Assembly (NCBI RefSeq): GCF_010730195.1
Contig: NZ_AP022613.1
Location: forward strand, 372,001 to 436,000
Origin: Mycobacterium conspicuum
GTDB taxonomy: Bacteria; Actinomycetota; Actinomycetes; Mycobacteriales; Mycobacteriaceae
Direction of reading: 5' to 3'
Length of the DNA stretch: 64,000 nucleotides
Part shown: one piece after another, positions 27,397-35,896 of the stretch
How positions within the stretch are numbered: position 1 is the stretch's first letter
Layout of the letters: the number at the start of each line of letters is the position of its first letter
Notes under the pieces: generated by a model
What the model saw: only the letters and a program-made list of their open reading frames with translations
The model's database searches: none
Told to the model about the DNA's origin: nothing
Made by a program: the position numbers and the translations under genes

Positions 27397-29241
27397 TCAG
27401 ACCCGTACCTCGTCGGCGACCGACAAGGCCAACGCCATGATCGACAGCTGCGGGTTCACCTCCGGGCTGCTGGGCAGGATCGACGCGTCGGCCACCCACA
27501 CCCCGTCGATGCCGCGCAACCGGCCGCGCTCGTCGACCGGGCAGCGCTGGTCGTCGGTGCCGGCGGCCGCGGTGCCGGTCGGATGGAACGCGGCCAGGTG
27601 CAGGCTGCGCGGGTTGCTGCTGCGCAATGCCTCCCGCAGCGCGGGCAGCGACGTGACGGTCGGCGCGCCGGGCAGGGCGGTGAGCACCTCGACCGCGCCG
27701 GCGGCAAAAAGCAAGCGGCCCATGGCCTCCAGCGCAACCAGCAACTTGGCGATGGCGGCCCGTTCGATGCCATAGCGCACAACCGTTTCGCCGCGCACCG
27801 AGGCCACCGAGCCAACCCCGCGGTCGGCCACCATCGCCCCGAACGTCGCGACCTGAGCGGCCCGGTCGAGCCAGCCCAGCAGCTCGGCGCCGTAGCCGGG
27901 AAAGACCATCGATCCCATGCCCGGGGGCGTGGCGGTCGCTTCGATCAGCACACCGTCCGACTCGTGGAATTCGTGCACGGCCGCGCTCTGCAGGACGCCG
28001 TGCCACGCGACGACGTCGTCGTCGAAGCGCCCGGCCAGCACCGTCGCCGGGTGCAGCGCGAGGTTGCGGCCGAGTCGCGGATGTCCACCAATTCCGCTGC
28101 GCCGCAACAGACCCGGCGTCTCGGTAGCGCCCGCGGCGACGACGACCGTGTCCGCGAGCACGTCCAGTGCGGTGCCGTCGGGCCGACGGACGCGCACCCC
28201 TCGTGCGCGTCCGTGCCCGTGCAGCACCCGCTCCGCCCGTGCGTGCGAGATGATCCGCGCGCCCGCCGCGCAGGCCTGCGGCAGCGCGTTGAGGTGCACA
28301 CCGAACTTGGCGTTGCGCGGGCACCCGATCGCGCACTGGCAACAGCCTTCACAGCCCGGTGCGTTGCGCGGAATCGGCGCCGCCCGCCAGCCCAGCGACG
28401 CCGCGCCGTCGAGCAGCATGCGCCCGTTGTGGCCCATGATGTCCAACGGCACCGGCGCCACCTGAAGCGTGCGCTCGACCTCGTCGAGGTGGCCGGCCAG
28501 ACGATCGGGATCCGCTATGTCCAAACCGAATTCGTCGCGCCAGCGCCGCTGCACGGCATCGGACGGTCGCAAACAGGTGCCGGAGTTTACGACGGTGGTG
28601 CCGCCGACCGCGCGCCCGACCGGCAGCACCACCGACGGGCGGCCCAACGCCACGGTCGCCCCCGCGCCGCGGTACAGCCCGGCGTAGCGCTCGATCGGGT
28701 GTGTGCTGCGAAATTCCTCGACCGTCCAGCGTCGGCCCTCCTCGAGCACGACGACGTCGAGGCCGGCGCGCGCCAGGGTTCGGGCCGCCATCGCGCCACC
28801 GGCGCCGGACCCGACGATCACCGCGTCGGCGGTCACGACGGAGGGGCTTTCGGTGGATGGGGTGATGGACAGCGCCGCGTCGGGCCTTGCCACATCGTGC
28901 TTTTGGGCGCGGGCGAGCAATTCGGGCGCATAGCTGTCGGCGCCGTTGGCCAGCAGCACGATCACCTTCATGGCCTCGACGGCCGTCCCGGCGTCCGGGC
29001 TGAGCGCGGCCACCCGCCGCAGCACCCGCTCGCGTTGGCTGGCGCTCAGCCGGGACAGCGACCGGCCGGTGGTCAGGTAGCTGGCCGCGCCGACCGACAG
29101 CAACCCCGCCCGCAGCGCCATGCGCGTCGTCGACGGCATCCGCGCCAGGTAGCGGTCGACGCGATTGACCAGCACCGCCGGTGACGGGCCGCCGTGCTCC
29201 TCGGGCAGGAGTGCGGTGCCGAAGGACGCTAACGAATTCAC
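27397..29241 (-). CDS. GMC-family FAD oxidoreductase (Rv0492c-like)
   Basis: 614 aa from a GTG at 29241 that overlaps the upstream stop (GTGA). FAD site DAVIVGSGAGGAMAARTLA near residue 150. A Cys-rich block GCEGCCQCAIGCPRNAK near 300 is typical of the long-chain alcohol oxidase branch. The C-terminal GMC block has HPTGTAAAGTD and NPQLSIMALALSVADEV. It probably oxidises a lipid alcohol or sterol-like substrate; none is established. Longer in-frame starts (to 29406) overlap the upstream gene and lack homology. Confidence 0.87.
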   Translation of the reverse strand: MNSLASFGTALLPEEHGGPSPAVLVNRVDRYLARMPSTTRMALRAGLLSVGAASYLTTGRSLSRLSASQRERVLRRVAALSPDAGTAVEAMKVIVLLANGADSYAPELLARAQKHDVARPDAALSITPSTESPSVVTADAVIVGSGAGGAMAARTLARAGLDVVVLEEGRRWTVEEFRSTHPIERYAGLYRGAGATVALGRPSVVLPVGRAVGGTTVVNSGTCLRPSDAVQRRWRDEFGLDIADPDRLAGHLDEVERTLQVAPVPLDIMGHNGRMLLDGAASLGWRAAPIPRNAPGCEGCCQCAIGCPRNAKFGVHLNALPQACAAGARIISHARAERVLHGHGRARGVRVRRPDGTALDVLADTVVVAAGATETPGLLRRSGIGGHPRLGRNLALHPATVLAGRFDDDVVAWHGVLQSAAVHEFHESDGVLIEATATPPGMGSMVFPGYGAELLGWLDRAAQVATFGAMVADRGVGSVASVRGETVVRYGIERAAIAKLLVALEAMGRLLFAAGAVEVLTALPGAPTVTSLPALREALRSSNPRSLHLAAFHPTGTAAAGTDDQRCPVDERGRLRGIDGVWVADASILPSSPEVNPQLSIMALALSVADEVRV

Positions 29242-29567
29242 TTGCGGCGCCCGAGCTTTCGCCCGAGCTTGAGGAAGAACGGGTAGGTCGCGAAGATGCC
29301 GCCAGCCGCCGCGTGCAGCGGCCAGTCGGCTTCTTTGGTGTTTACCTTGAAAACGCCGCTGTTCCACATGAAGTCGCGGCCGTTGCGCGCGCGGAAGGGT
29401 CGCCACAGCAGCCCGAGTCCGGGAACGTTGTTGTACAGCCCGAACGAGCCGCCGAAGAACACGCCCATGGTGGCCGCCTCGGCCGCGTCGCGGCGCTCGG
29501 CTGGCAGCACGCGCTCGATGAGCACCCCGGAGGCGAACAGCAGCGGCGGGTCAAGCAGAAAACTCAC
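29238..29567 (-). CDS. Small membrane-associated protein (Rv0492A-like)
   Basis: 109 aa from a GTG at 29567. It begins MSFLLDPPLLFASGVLIERVL, cut: DPPLLFASGVLIERVL, has a Gly-rich hydrophobic middle (MGVFFGGSFGLYNNVPGLGLLW), and ends in a very basic KLGRKLGRRK. Both ends overlap neighbours by 4 bases, so it is translated between Rv0493c and the GMC oxidoreductase. Its constant company with the oxidoreductase suggests a small partner or anchor subunit. No known domain recognised. Confidence 0.78.
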   Translation of the reverse strand: MSFLLDPPLLFASGVLIERVLPAERRDAAEAATMGVFFGGSFGLYNNVPGLGLLWRPFRARNGRDFMWNSGVFKVNTKEADWPLHAAAGGIFATYPFFLKLGRKLGRRK

Positions 29568-30529
29568 GATGGGATCCTTTCGTTGACGGTCGGGGCCGCC
29601 GGACCGCGCAGGCCGACCTCGGCGTGCCCGGTGCCCAGCACCGACCAGTGCCGGTCGCCGATCTCGATGTGAATGTCGGCCTGTTCGGTGTTGGTGCACA
29701 CCGCGGTGCCCCCGTCCGGATCGGTGTATTGCAGGCTCACGCAGCGCTCCGGGGGCTGGTCGACGCGGATGAGCGCGGGCTTGCCGCCCGCAAAACTTCC
29801 GATGCGGCCCTCCAGCTGCCAGTGCCGCAGTCCCAACGTGGTGCGCATCCGCAGCGACGGCAAAAAGCTTGTGGGCCAATCCCTTCCATCGACGCGCAGG
29901 CGAATGAAGGCCAGCGGCGTGAGCCGGCGCAGGCCGGGTCGGTGCGAGACCGCCGAGACCGCCTCCAGGACGTCGCCGCCGCCGAGATCGGCGTGGATCC
30001 ATCCCCAGCGTTTGGCGTTGCCGTGTCCGTAGATGTGGGCGACGCCGCCGCGCCAGCCGTCGATGCGGTGCGTGGTGTCGTCGACCGTCAGTGAGCCGGT
30101 GAAGTCGGCGGTGGGGGCGAGCACCACCTGCGCGCCCGGGAGCAGTTCGCGCTCCCAGGCCCGGCGGGGAAACGTCCATAGCGGCGGGCCGTCGTCCTGC
30201 CAGGACAGCTCCCAGGCCAGCGCCCGCGCGCGTCCGGCGAGTTCCCGCGGGCCCACGCGTGCGCCGGCCGCGTCGAACCAGGCGTCACCGACCGCCGGCG
30301 CTACCGGCTCGGGCCCGAACCGTTCGGTGCGCGGGGGCCCCTCGGGCGGGAACCAGGTGGCCCAGCCGTGCGCGTAGGCGGCGCCCTGTGTCGGCGCGAC
30401 GGTCTCGCAGTGAATCCAGAGCCCCGCGCGGGTCCGCGGATCCGACAGGGTCGCGTACCAGACCTCCAGCCGGCCGGCCTGCCCGCGCCAGCGCGGGGCC
30501 GCCGCCGATCGCAGCTCTTCGGCCTCCAA
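29564..30529 (-). CDS. Conserved protein of unknown function (Rv0493c-like)
   Basis: 321 aa from a TTG at 30529, chosen because a strong GGAGG (complement of 30536-30540) lies 6 bases upstream. An ATG further out at 30622 would cross the palindrome at 30550. Rich in Trp and in beta-strand-like segments, with IYGHGNAKRWGWIHADLGGG in the middle. It may be a lipocalin-like lipid-binding fold of the CrtC/AttH kind, but this is a guess. First gene of the three-gene operon with Rv0492A and the GMC oxidoreductase. Confidence 0.75.
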   Translation of the reverse strand: MEAEELRSAAAPRWRGQAGRLEVWYATLSDPRTRAGLWIHCETVAPTQGAAYAHGWATWFPPEGPPRTERFGPEPVAPAVGDAWFDAAGARVGPRELAGRARALAWELSWQDDGPPLWTFPRRAWERELLPGAQVVLAPTADFTGSLTVDDTTHRIDGWRGGVAHIYGHGNAKRWGWIHADLGGGDVLEAVSAVSHRPGLRRLTPLAFIRLRVDGRDWPTSFLPSLRMRTTLGLRHWQLEGRIGSFAGGKPALIRVDQPPERCVSLQYTDPDGGTAVCTNTEQADIHIEIGDRHWSVLGTGHAEVGLRGPAAPTVNERIPS

Positions 30530-30549
30530 TGCACACCTCCCCGGGGCGC

Positions 30550-30605
30550 CGAGACTGCGCTCAGCGCGAAAAAACTGCCGAAATTCCGCGCTGGACGCAG
30601 TCTCG
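30550..30605. repeat. Imperfect palindrome between Rv0493c and the GntR gene
   Basis: 19-base arms (30550-30568 and 30587-30605) pair at 17 of 19 positions around an A-rich 18-base loop. The left arm shares CTGCGCTCA plus GCGCGAAA with the palindrome at 46617, so the two look like copies of one dispersed element. It occupies the divergent promoter gap. Confidence 0.6.
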
Positions 30606-30625
30606 ATGCCGGTCCCATCCACTAT

Positions 30626-30640
30626 ATTGGTTGAGCCAAT
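30626..30640. promoter_or_regulatory. ATTGG-N5-CCAAT operator overlapping the GntR start codon
   Basis: Perfect 5-bp arms ATTGG (30626-30630) and CCAAT (30636-30640) lie across the ATG at 30639. A site here would block initiation, which fits the reported autoregulation of the FadR-like Mtb orthologue. Motif-based only. Confidence 0.5.
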
Positions 30641-31385
30641 GAACCAGTCAAATCCGATTCGGCCACCCGACCGCTACCGGGTCGACGAACAGATCGCCGC
30701 GTCGATCGCCGACGCCATCCTCGACGGCGTGTTCGCGCCGGGCTCGACGCTGCCCCCCGAGCGCGACCTGGCCGAGCAGCTGGGGGTGAATCGCACGTCG
30801 TTGCGCCAAGGCCTGGCACGGTTGCAGCAGATGGGCCTGATCGAGGCCCGGCAGGGCAGCGGCAACCTGGTCCGCGACCCCGAGGGCCTTACCCATCCCG
30901 CCGTGGTCGAGGCGCTGGTCCGCAAACTCGGCCCGGAGTTCCTCACCGAGCTGCTGGAGATCCGCGCGGCGTTGGGCCCCGCGATCGGCCGGTTGGCGGC
31001 CGAGCGGCACACCCCCGAGGATGCCGACGCGCTGCGCGCCGCTGAGGCCGCGGTCCAGCAGGCGGACACCGCCCTCGCCCGCCAGGCCGCCGACCTCGCC
31101 TACTTCCGCGTGCTGATCCACAGCACCCGCAACCGCGCGTTGGGATTGCTCTATCGCTGGGTCGAGCATGCCTTCGGCGGCCGAGAGCACGAGCTCACCG
31201 GGGCCTACGACGACGCCGGCCCCGTCGTGGCGGACCTACGGAAGATCACCGACGCGGTGGTAGAGCGTGACGCGACGGGCGCCGCCGCGGCGGTCGAGGC
31301 ATACCTGCGCGCCAGCGCGCTGCGCATGGTCGAGTGTTATCTACTCGGCGAGCCGGGTCGCGGGGTGCACCGCGATGAGCCCTAA
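30639..31385 (+). CDS. GntR/FadR-family regulator (Rv0494-like)
   Basis: 248 aa. Winged helix at about residues 15-75 (LPPERDLAEQLGVNRTSLRQGLARL, cut: ERDLAEQLGVNRTSLRQ) and an all-helical FCD effector domain (about 95-230, ELLEIRAALGPAIGRLAAER). The Mtb orthologue is described as a starvation-inducible, FadR-like, lipid-responsive autoregulator. ATG at 30639; the longer frame from 30606 starts inside the palindromic element. Its 3' end overlaps the convergent Rv0495c gene by 45 bp. Confidence 0.88.
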   Translation: MNQSNPIRPPDRYRVDEQIAASIADAILDGVFAPGSTLPPERDLAEQLGVNRTSLRQGLARLQQMGLIEARQGSGNLVRDPEGLTHPAVVEALVRKLGPEFLTELLEIRAALGPAIGRLAAERHTPEDADALRAAEAAVQQADTALARQAADLAYFRVLIHSTRNRALGLLYRWVEHAFGGREHELTGAYDDAGPVVADLRKITDAVVERDATGAAAAVEAYLRASALRMVECYLLGEPGRGVHRDEP

Positions 31386-32126
31386 CTTGCTGCGGCGCTT
31401 GCACATTGACGCGAGCTCGGCATAGGCCTTCTTGCCGAGCAGTTCGGTCAGTTCGTCGGCCAGGCTCTCCCACACCTGCTTGGCGCCGACGTGAGCGGCC
31501 GGGTCGCCGGTGCAGTACCAGTACAGGTCGGCGCCGCCGGAGCCCCAACCGCGCCGGTCGAATTCGGTGACGGTGGTCTTGAGAATCTCCGTGCCGTCCG
31601 GCCGGGTCACCCACTCCTGGCTGCGCCGGATCGGCAACTGCCAACAGACATCGGGTTTCATCGTCAGCGGCGCCACGCCCAGCTTGAGGGCCTTGCTGTG
31701 CAGCGCGCAGCCCGGCCCGGCCGCGAACCCGGGCCGGTTCAGGAAGATGCACGCGTCCTTGTACTTGCGGGTGCGGTATTGGGGTTGGCCGTCATTCTCG
31801 TCGAGTTCTAGATAACCCTTGCGGCCCAAGCCTTTTTCGCGGAATTGCCAATCGTCGTCGGTCAACTCCTTGACCGCGTCGTCCAGCCGGGCGCGATCGT
31901 CGTCGTCGGACAGGAAGGCGCCGTGCGAGCAGCATCCGTCATCCGGCCGGCCCTCCACCGTGCCGCGGCATGCCGGGGTGCCGAACACGCACGTCCAGCG
32001 CGAGAGCAACCAGGTGAGGTCGGCCGCGATCAGGTGCTCGGGATCCGCCGGGTCGTAGAACTCCACCCATTCACGGGCGAAATCCAACTCGACTTCTTGG
32101 CCCGGCTCGGGGTGCGAATTTGCCAC
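31341..32126 (-). CDS. Cysteine-rich conserved protein (Rv0495c-like)
   Basis: 261 aa with scattered cysteines in CVFGTPACRG, DDGCCSHGAF, GPGCALH and KPDVCWQLP, a layout that suggests a metal or Fe-S site. No signal peptide. The rest is mixed helix/strand with many acidic residues (SDDDDRARLDD). Function unknown; a redox role has been proposed for the Mtb orthologue. ATG at 32126. It is divergent from ppx1 and overlaps the GntR gene at its 3' end. Confidence 0.8.
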   Translation of the reverse strand: MANSHPEPGQEVELDFAREWVEFYDPADPEHLIAADLTWLLSRWTCVFGTPACRGTVEGRPDDGCCSHGAFLSDDDDRARLDDAVKELTDDDWQFREKGLGRKGYLELDENDGQPQYRTRKYKDACIFLNRPGFAAGPGCALHSKALKLGVAPLTMKPDVCWQLPIRRSQEWVTRPDGTEILKTTVTEFDRRGWGSGGADLYWYCTGDPAAHVGAKQVWESLADELTELLGKKAYAELASMCKRRSKLGLIAVHPATRLAE

Positions 32127-32230
32127 GGACTCAACGTTAGACCACGATTCCGGTTGTCCGCGCCGCTCGCGTCGTGTCGCTTTGCCGGACTGCTCAGCAG
32201 GCCGCGGCGTCGTCCCGCTAGTTTTGTGCT

Positions 32231-33250
32231 GTGCGATTGGGCGTGCTCGACGTGGGTAGCAACACGGTCCATCTGCTGGTGGTCGATGCCCACCGCGGCG
32301 GCCATCCGACGCCGATGAGTTCGACGAAAGCCACCCTGCGGCTGGCGGAGGCCACCGACAGTGAGGGCAAAATCACCAAGCGCGGCGCCGAGAAGCTCAT
32401 CTCGACGATCGACGAATTCGCGAAGATCGCGATCAGCTCCGGCTGCGAAGAGTTGATGGCGTTCGCCACCTCCGCGGTCCGCGACGCCGAGAACTCCGAT
32501 GACGTGCTGGCGCGGGTGCGCAAAGAGACCGGCGTCGAGTTGCAGGTGCTGCGCGGGGTCGACGAGTCGCGGCTCACCTTCCTGGCGGTGCGGCGCTGGT
32601 ACGGCTGGAGCGCGGGGCGGATCATCAACCTCGACATCGGCGGCGGTTCGCTGGAGTTGTCCAGCGGGGTCGACGAGGAGCCCGAGGTTGCGCTGTCGCT
32701 GCCGCTGGGCGCCGGCCGGTTGACCCGCGAGTGGCTCACCGACGATCCGCCGGGCCGGCGGCGGGTCGCGATGCTGCGCGACTGGTTGGACGCCGAGCTG
32801 GCCGAGGCGAGCGAGACGGTGCTGGACTCCGGGGCCCCCGACCTCGCGGTGGCCACCTCCAAGACGTTTCGTTCGCTGGCGCGGCTGACCGGCGCGGCGC
32901 CGTCGGCCGCCGGGCCGCGGGTGAAAAGGACGCTGACCGCAAACGGCCTCAGACAACTCATAGCTTTCATCTCTAGGATGACGACCGCTGACCGCGCAGA
33001 ACTGGAAGGAGTTAGCGCCGAGCGAGCACCGCAGATCGTGGCGGGTGCACTGGTGGCGGAGGCGAGCATGCGAGCGCTGTCAATCGAAACCGTGGACATT
33101 TGCCCGTGGGCATTACGGGAAGGTCTCATTCTGCGGAAACTTGACAGTGAAGCCGACGGAACTGCCTTGGTGGAGACTTCGGTGCGCGATGCCAGAGGCC
33201 AGGGAGTAGATCGGAACGCGGCAAACCGATCGAAAGGCGACAAATCATGA
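32231..33250 (+). CDS. ppx1: Exopolyphosphatase / Ppx-GppA family phosphatase
   Basis: 339 aa from a GTG at 32231. Actin-like ATPase fold with phosphate-1 motif VLDVGSNTVHLLVVD at about residues 4-18, ATSAVRDAEN near 80, and phosphate-2 motif LDIGGGSLELS near 137. It is the single-domain PPX1 type (Rv0496), which prefers short-chain polyphosphate and links to (p)ppGpp signalling in Mtb. It overlaps the next gene (ATGA), so the two are coupled. Confidence 0.9.
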   Translation: MRLGVLDVGSNTVHLLVVDAHRGGHPTPMSSTKATLRLAEATDSEGKITKRGAEKLISTIDEFAKIAISSGCEELMAFATSAVRDAENSDDVLARVRKETGVELQVLRGVDESRLTFLAVRRWYGWSAGRIINLDIGGGSLELSSGVDEEPEVALSLPLGAGRLTREWLTDDPPGRRRVAMLRDWLDAELAEASETVLDSGAPDLAVATSKTFRSLARLTGAAPSAAGPRVKRTLTANGLRQLIAFISRMTTADRAELEGVSAERAPQIVAGALVAEASMRALSIETVDICPWALREGLILRKLDSEADGTALVETSVRDARGQGVDRNAANRSKGDKS

Positions 33251-34182
33251 CCGGACCACAACCCGCGGCGGAGAGCCCCGAGACCAGGCCGATCTCCGTC
33301 GCCGAATTGCTGGCCAGGAATGGGACGATCGGCGCACCCGCGGTCACCCGGCGGCGCCGCCGTCGGCGCGGCGACAGCGACGCCGTCTCGGTTGCCGAGC
33401 TCACCGGCGAACTTCCGGTCATCCGCGACGACGAGGACGCCGGCGCGCCGGCCCCGGCCACCAGGCAAGAGCAGCCCGTCGAGGGCGCCGCGGAGCGCGT
33501 CGCCTACTTCTCCGAACCCGAGCCGCGCTGGCCCAAGTCGCCGCCGCAGGCGCAACGCGCGTCGGGGCCGCAGCTCAGCGCCTACCCGCGGCCCGAGGGT
33601 CGAAACGGGTCCGTGCAGCTGGAGTCCGACGCCGAGGGCATGAGTCCCGATCCGGCCGGGGACTACGCCGACAGCCCGGTCGACGTCATGGACGCCGACG
33701 TGCGCGAGGCGGAGGTCGCGACCGAGGATTCCGCCTACGTGCGTTCCTATCTGCAGGCTTCCGATTCGACCCTGTTCGGGGGCCAGTCCCTGGCCGACGA
33801 GTTGGCCCGGCGCCGCGGCGACGAAGCCGCGGGCGCGGCGCAGGCAACGGCGCCCGCCGAGCCGGCCCGAGCGGGCGAGCGGCCGCAGCCGTCGCCGGGC
33901 AGGTTCGAAGCGCTGTGGCGGGCCACCCTGGTGGTGCTGCAGTCGATGCTGGCCGTCGCGTTCGGCGCGGGCCTGTTCGTGGCCTTCGACCAGCTGTGGC
34001 GGTGGAACAGCATCGTGGCGCTGGTGCTCTCGGTGCTGGTCATCCTGGGCCTGGTGGTCGGGGTCCGCGTGGTCCGCAAAACCGAGGACATTGCCAGCAC
34101 GCTGATCGCGGTCGCGGTGGGGGCGCTGATCACCCTGGGACCGCTGGCGCTGTCGCTGCAGTCGGGCTTCTTAGCGGGCTAG
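33247..34182 (+). CDS. Membrane protein with long charged N-terminus (Rv0497-like)
   Basis: 311 aa. About 215 residues of polar, Pro/Ala/Glu-rich, probably disordered cytoplasmic sequence (with ISVAELLARNG and VSVAELTGELPV repeats near the start) precede three membrane helices at about 226-245, 252-274 and 284-304. The ISVAELL/VSVAELT pair flanks a basic RRRRRRG cluster. Function unknown. ATG at 33247 overlaps the ppx1 stop. Confidence 0.82.
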   Translation: MTGPQPAAESPETRPISVAELLARNGTIGAPAVTRRRRRRRGDSDAVSVAELTGELPVIRDDEDAGAPAPATRQEQPVEGAAERVAYFSEPEPRWPKSPPQAQRASGPQLSAYPRPEGRNGSVQLESDAEGMSPDPAGDYADSPVDVMDADVREAEVATEDSAYVRSYLQASDSTLFGGQSLADELARRRGDEAAGAAQATAPAEPARAGERPQPSPGRFEALWRATLVVLQSMLAVAFGAGLFVAFDQLWRWNSIVALVLSVLVILGLVVGVRVVRKTEDIASTLIAVAVGALITLGPLALSLQSGFLAG

Positions 34183-34199
34183 CTGGCACCACACAGACA

Positions 34200-35042
34200 G
34201 TGCGCCCCGCAATCAAAGTCGGCTTGTCGACGGCCTCGGTGTACCCGTTGCGGGCCGAGGCCGCATTCGAGTACGCGGCCAAGCTGGGCTACGACGGCGT
34301 CGAGCTGATGGTGTGGGGCGAGACCGTCAGCCAGGACATCGATGCCGTCGCAAAGCTGTCGCGGCGCTATCGCGTCCCGGTGCTGTCGGTGCATGCGCCG
34401 TGCCTGCTCATCTCGCAGCGGGTGTGGGGCTCCAATCCCATCCCCAAGCTCGAGCGCAGCGTGAAGGCCGCCGAACAACTGGGCGCGCAGACGGTCGTCG
34501 TGCACCCGCCGTTCCGGTGGCAGCGGCGCTACGCCGAGGGATTCAGCGAGCAGGTGGTGGCCCTGGAAGCGGCCAGCGATGTGATGGTGGCCGTCGAGAA
34601 CATGTTTCCGTTCCGGGCGGACCGATTCTTCGGCGCCGACCAGTCCCGGGAACGGATGCGCAGGCGCGGCGGCGGCCCGGGACCCGGGTTTTCCGCGTTC
34701 GCGCCGTCCTACGACCCGCTCGACGGCAACCACGCGCACTACACGCTGGACCTGTCGCACACCTCGACCGCGGGCACCGACGCTTTGGAGATGGCGCGGC
34801 GGATGGGCTCCGGTCTGGTGCACCTGCACCTGTGCGACGGCAGCGGCCTGCCCGCCGACGAGCACATGGTGCCCGGCCGCGGCACGCAACCCACCGTCGA
34901 GGTGTGCCAGATGCTGGCCGGCGGCCATTTCGCCGGCCACGTCATTCTGGAGGTGTCCACGTCGGGCGCGCGTTCGGCCAACGAGCGTGAGGACATGCTG
35001 ACCGAATCGTTGCAATTCGCCCGCACGCACTTACTGCGCTAG
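34200..35042 (+). CDS. Sugar phosphate isomerase/epimerase-like TIM barrel (Rv0498-like)
   Basis: 280 aa from a GTG at 34200, equal to the Mtb length. AP endonuclease 2/xylose-isomerase-like fold: GLSTASVYPLRAEAAFEYAAKLGYDGVEL at the N-terminus (given as AAKLGYDGVEL), VLSVHAPCLL, TVVVHPPF, VAVENMFP and HYTLDLSHT supply the expected His/Glu/Asp metal ligands. The true substrate is unknown. The next gene starts 6 bases after the stop. Confidence 0.85.
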   Translation: MRPAIKVGLSTASVYPLRAEAAFEYAAKLGYDGVELMVWGETVSQDIDAVAKLSRRYRVPVLSVHAPCLLISQRVWGSNPIPKLERSVKAAEQLGAQTVVVHPPFRWQRRYAEGFSEQVVALEAASDVMVAVENMFPFRADRFFGADQSRERMRRRGGGPGPGFSAFAPSYDPLDGNHAHYTLDLSHTSTAGTDALEMARRMGSGLVHLHLCDGSGLPADEHMVPGRGTQPTVEVCQMLAGGHFAGHVILEVSTSGARSANEREDMLTESLQFARTHLLR

Positions 35043-35048
35043 GAGATC

Positions 35049-35879
35049 ATGACCGCCTTATTCACCGAAGCGATGACCCTGCGCGAGGTCGGCTCAGGCC
35101 TTTCTAAAGGCGTCTTCGAGGGCGAGCTGAACAAGCACTGGACCATCGGGCCCAAGGTGCACGGCGGCGCCATGCTGGCGCTGTGCGCCAACGCCGCGCG
35201 CACCGCATGCGGCGGCGGGCACCGCGAGGGGCCCCAGCCGGTTTCCGTCTCGGCCAGCTTCCTGTGGGCGCCCGACCCGGGGCCGATGCTGCTGACGACG
35301 TTGATCCGCAAGCGCGGCCGGCGGATCAGCGTCGTCGACGTCGAGCTGACCCAGGGCGACCGCACCGCGGTGCATGCCGTCGTCAACCTCGGCGAGCCCG
35401 AGCACGGGACCGTGCCGCTGTTGTCGGCCAACCCGGTCCTGGATTTGATGCCACCCGAACCGCCCGACGACGTCGCGGCGATCGAGCCCGGCCACCCGCT
35501 GGCGGGCCTGGTGCACCTGGGGGAGGGCTGCGAGATTCGGACGGTGCTGTCCACGCTGGGGCCGCGCGCAGACGGGCGCCCGCCGGTGATCCAGATGTGG
35601 GCGCGCCCGCGCGGCGTCGCCCCCGACGCGCTGTTCGCGCTGATGTGCGGGGACGTGTCCGCGCCGGTGACGTTCGCGGTGGAACGCACCGGCTGGGCGC
35701 CCACCATCCAGCTGACCGCGTTCCTGCGGGCCCTGCCCGCCGATGGCTGGCTGCGGGTGATCTGCAGCTGCATCGAGATCGGGCAGGACTGGTTCGACGA
35801 GGATCACCTCGTCGTCGACCAGACGGGCCGCATCGTGGCGCAGTCGCGCCAGCTGGCGATGGTGCCCTCCAAAAGCTAG
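35049..35879 (+). CDS. Thioesterase-superfamily protein (Rv0499-like)
   Basis: 276 aa. Two hot-dog-like halves in the TesB/4HBT_3 style. The first carries KVHGGAMLALCANAARTACG and SASFLWAPDPGPMLL, the second has APVTFAVERTGWAPTIQLTAFLR, given as RTGWAPTIQLTAFL. It is expected to act on acyl-CoA or acyl-ACP thioesters, substrate unknown. ATG at 35049 follows TAGGAGATC. It lies 17 bases before proC. Confidence 0.82.
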   Translation: MTALFTEAMTLREVGSGLSKGVFEGELNKHWTIGPKVHGGAMLALCANAARTACGGGHREGPQPVSVSASFLWAPDPGPMLLTTLIRKRGRRISVVDVELTQGDRTAVHAVVNLGEPEHGTVPLLSANPVLDLMPPEPPDDVAAIEPGHPLAGLVHLGEGCEIRTVLSTLGPRADGRPPVIQMWARPRGVAPDALFALMCGDVSAPVTFAVERTGWAPTIQLTAFLRALPADGWLRVICSCIEIGQDWFDEDHLVVDQTGRIVAQSRQLAMVPSKS

Positions 35880-35896
35880 AAGCCGAGCCGTCTGCG

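Noticed and set aside
27583..29184. 533-codon plus-strand frame inside the GMC oxidoreductase
   Set aside because: Antisense shadow rich in Gln/Arg/His with no recognisable fold.
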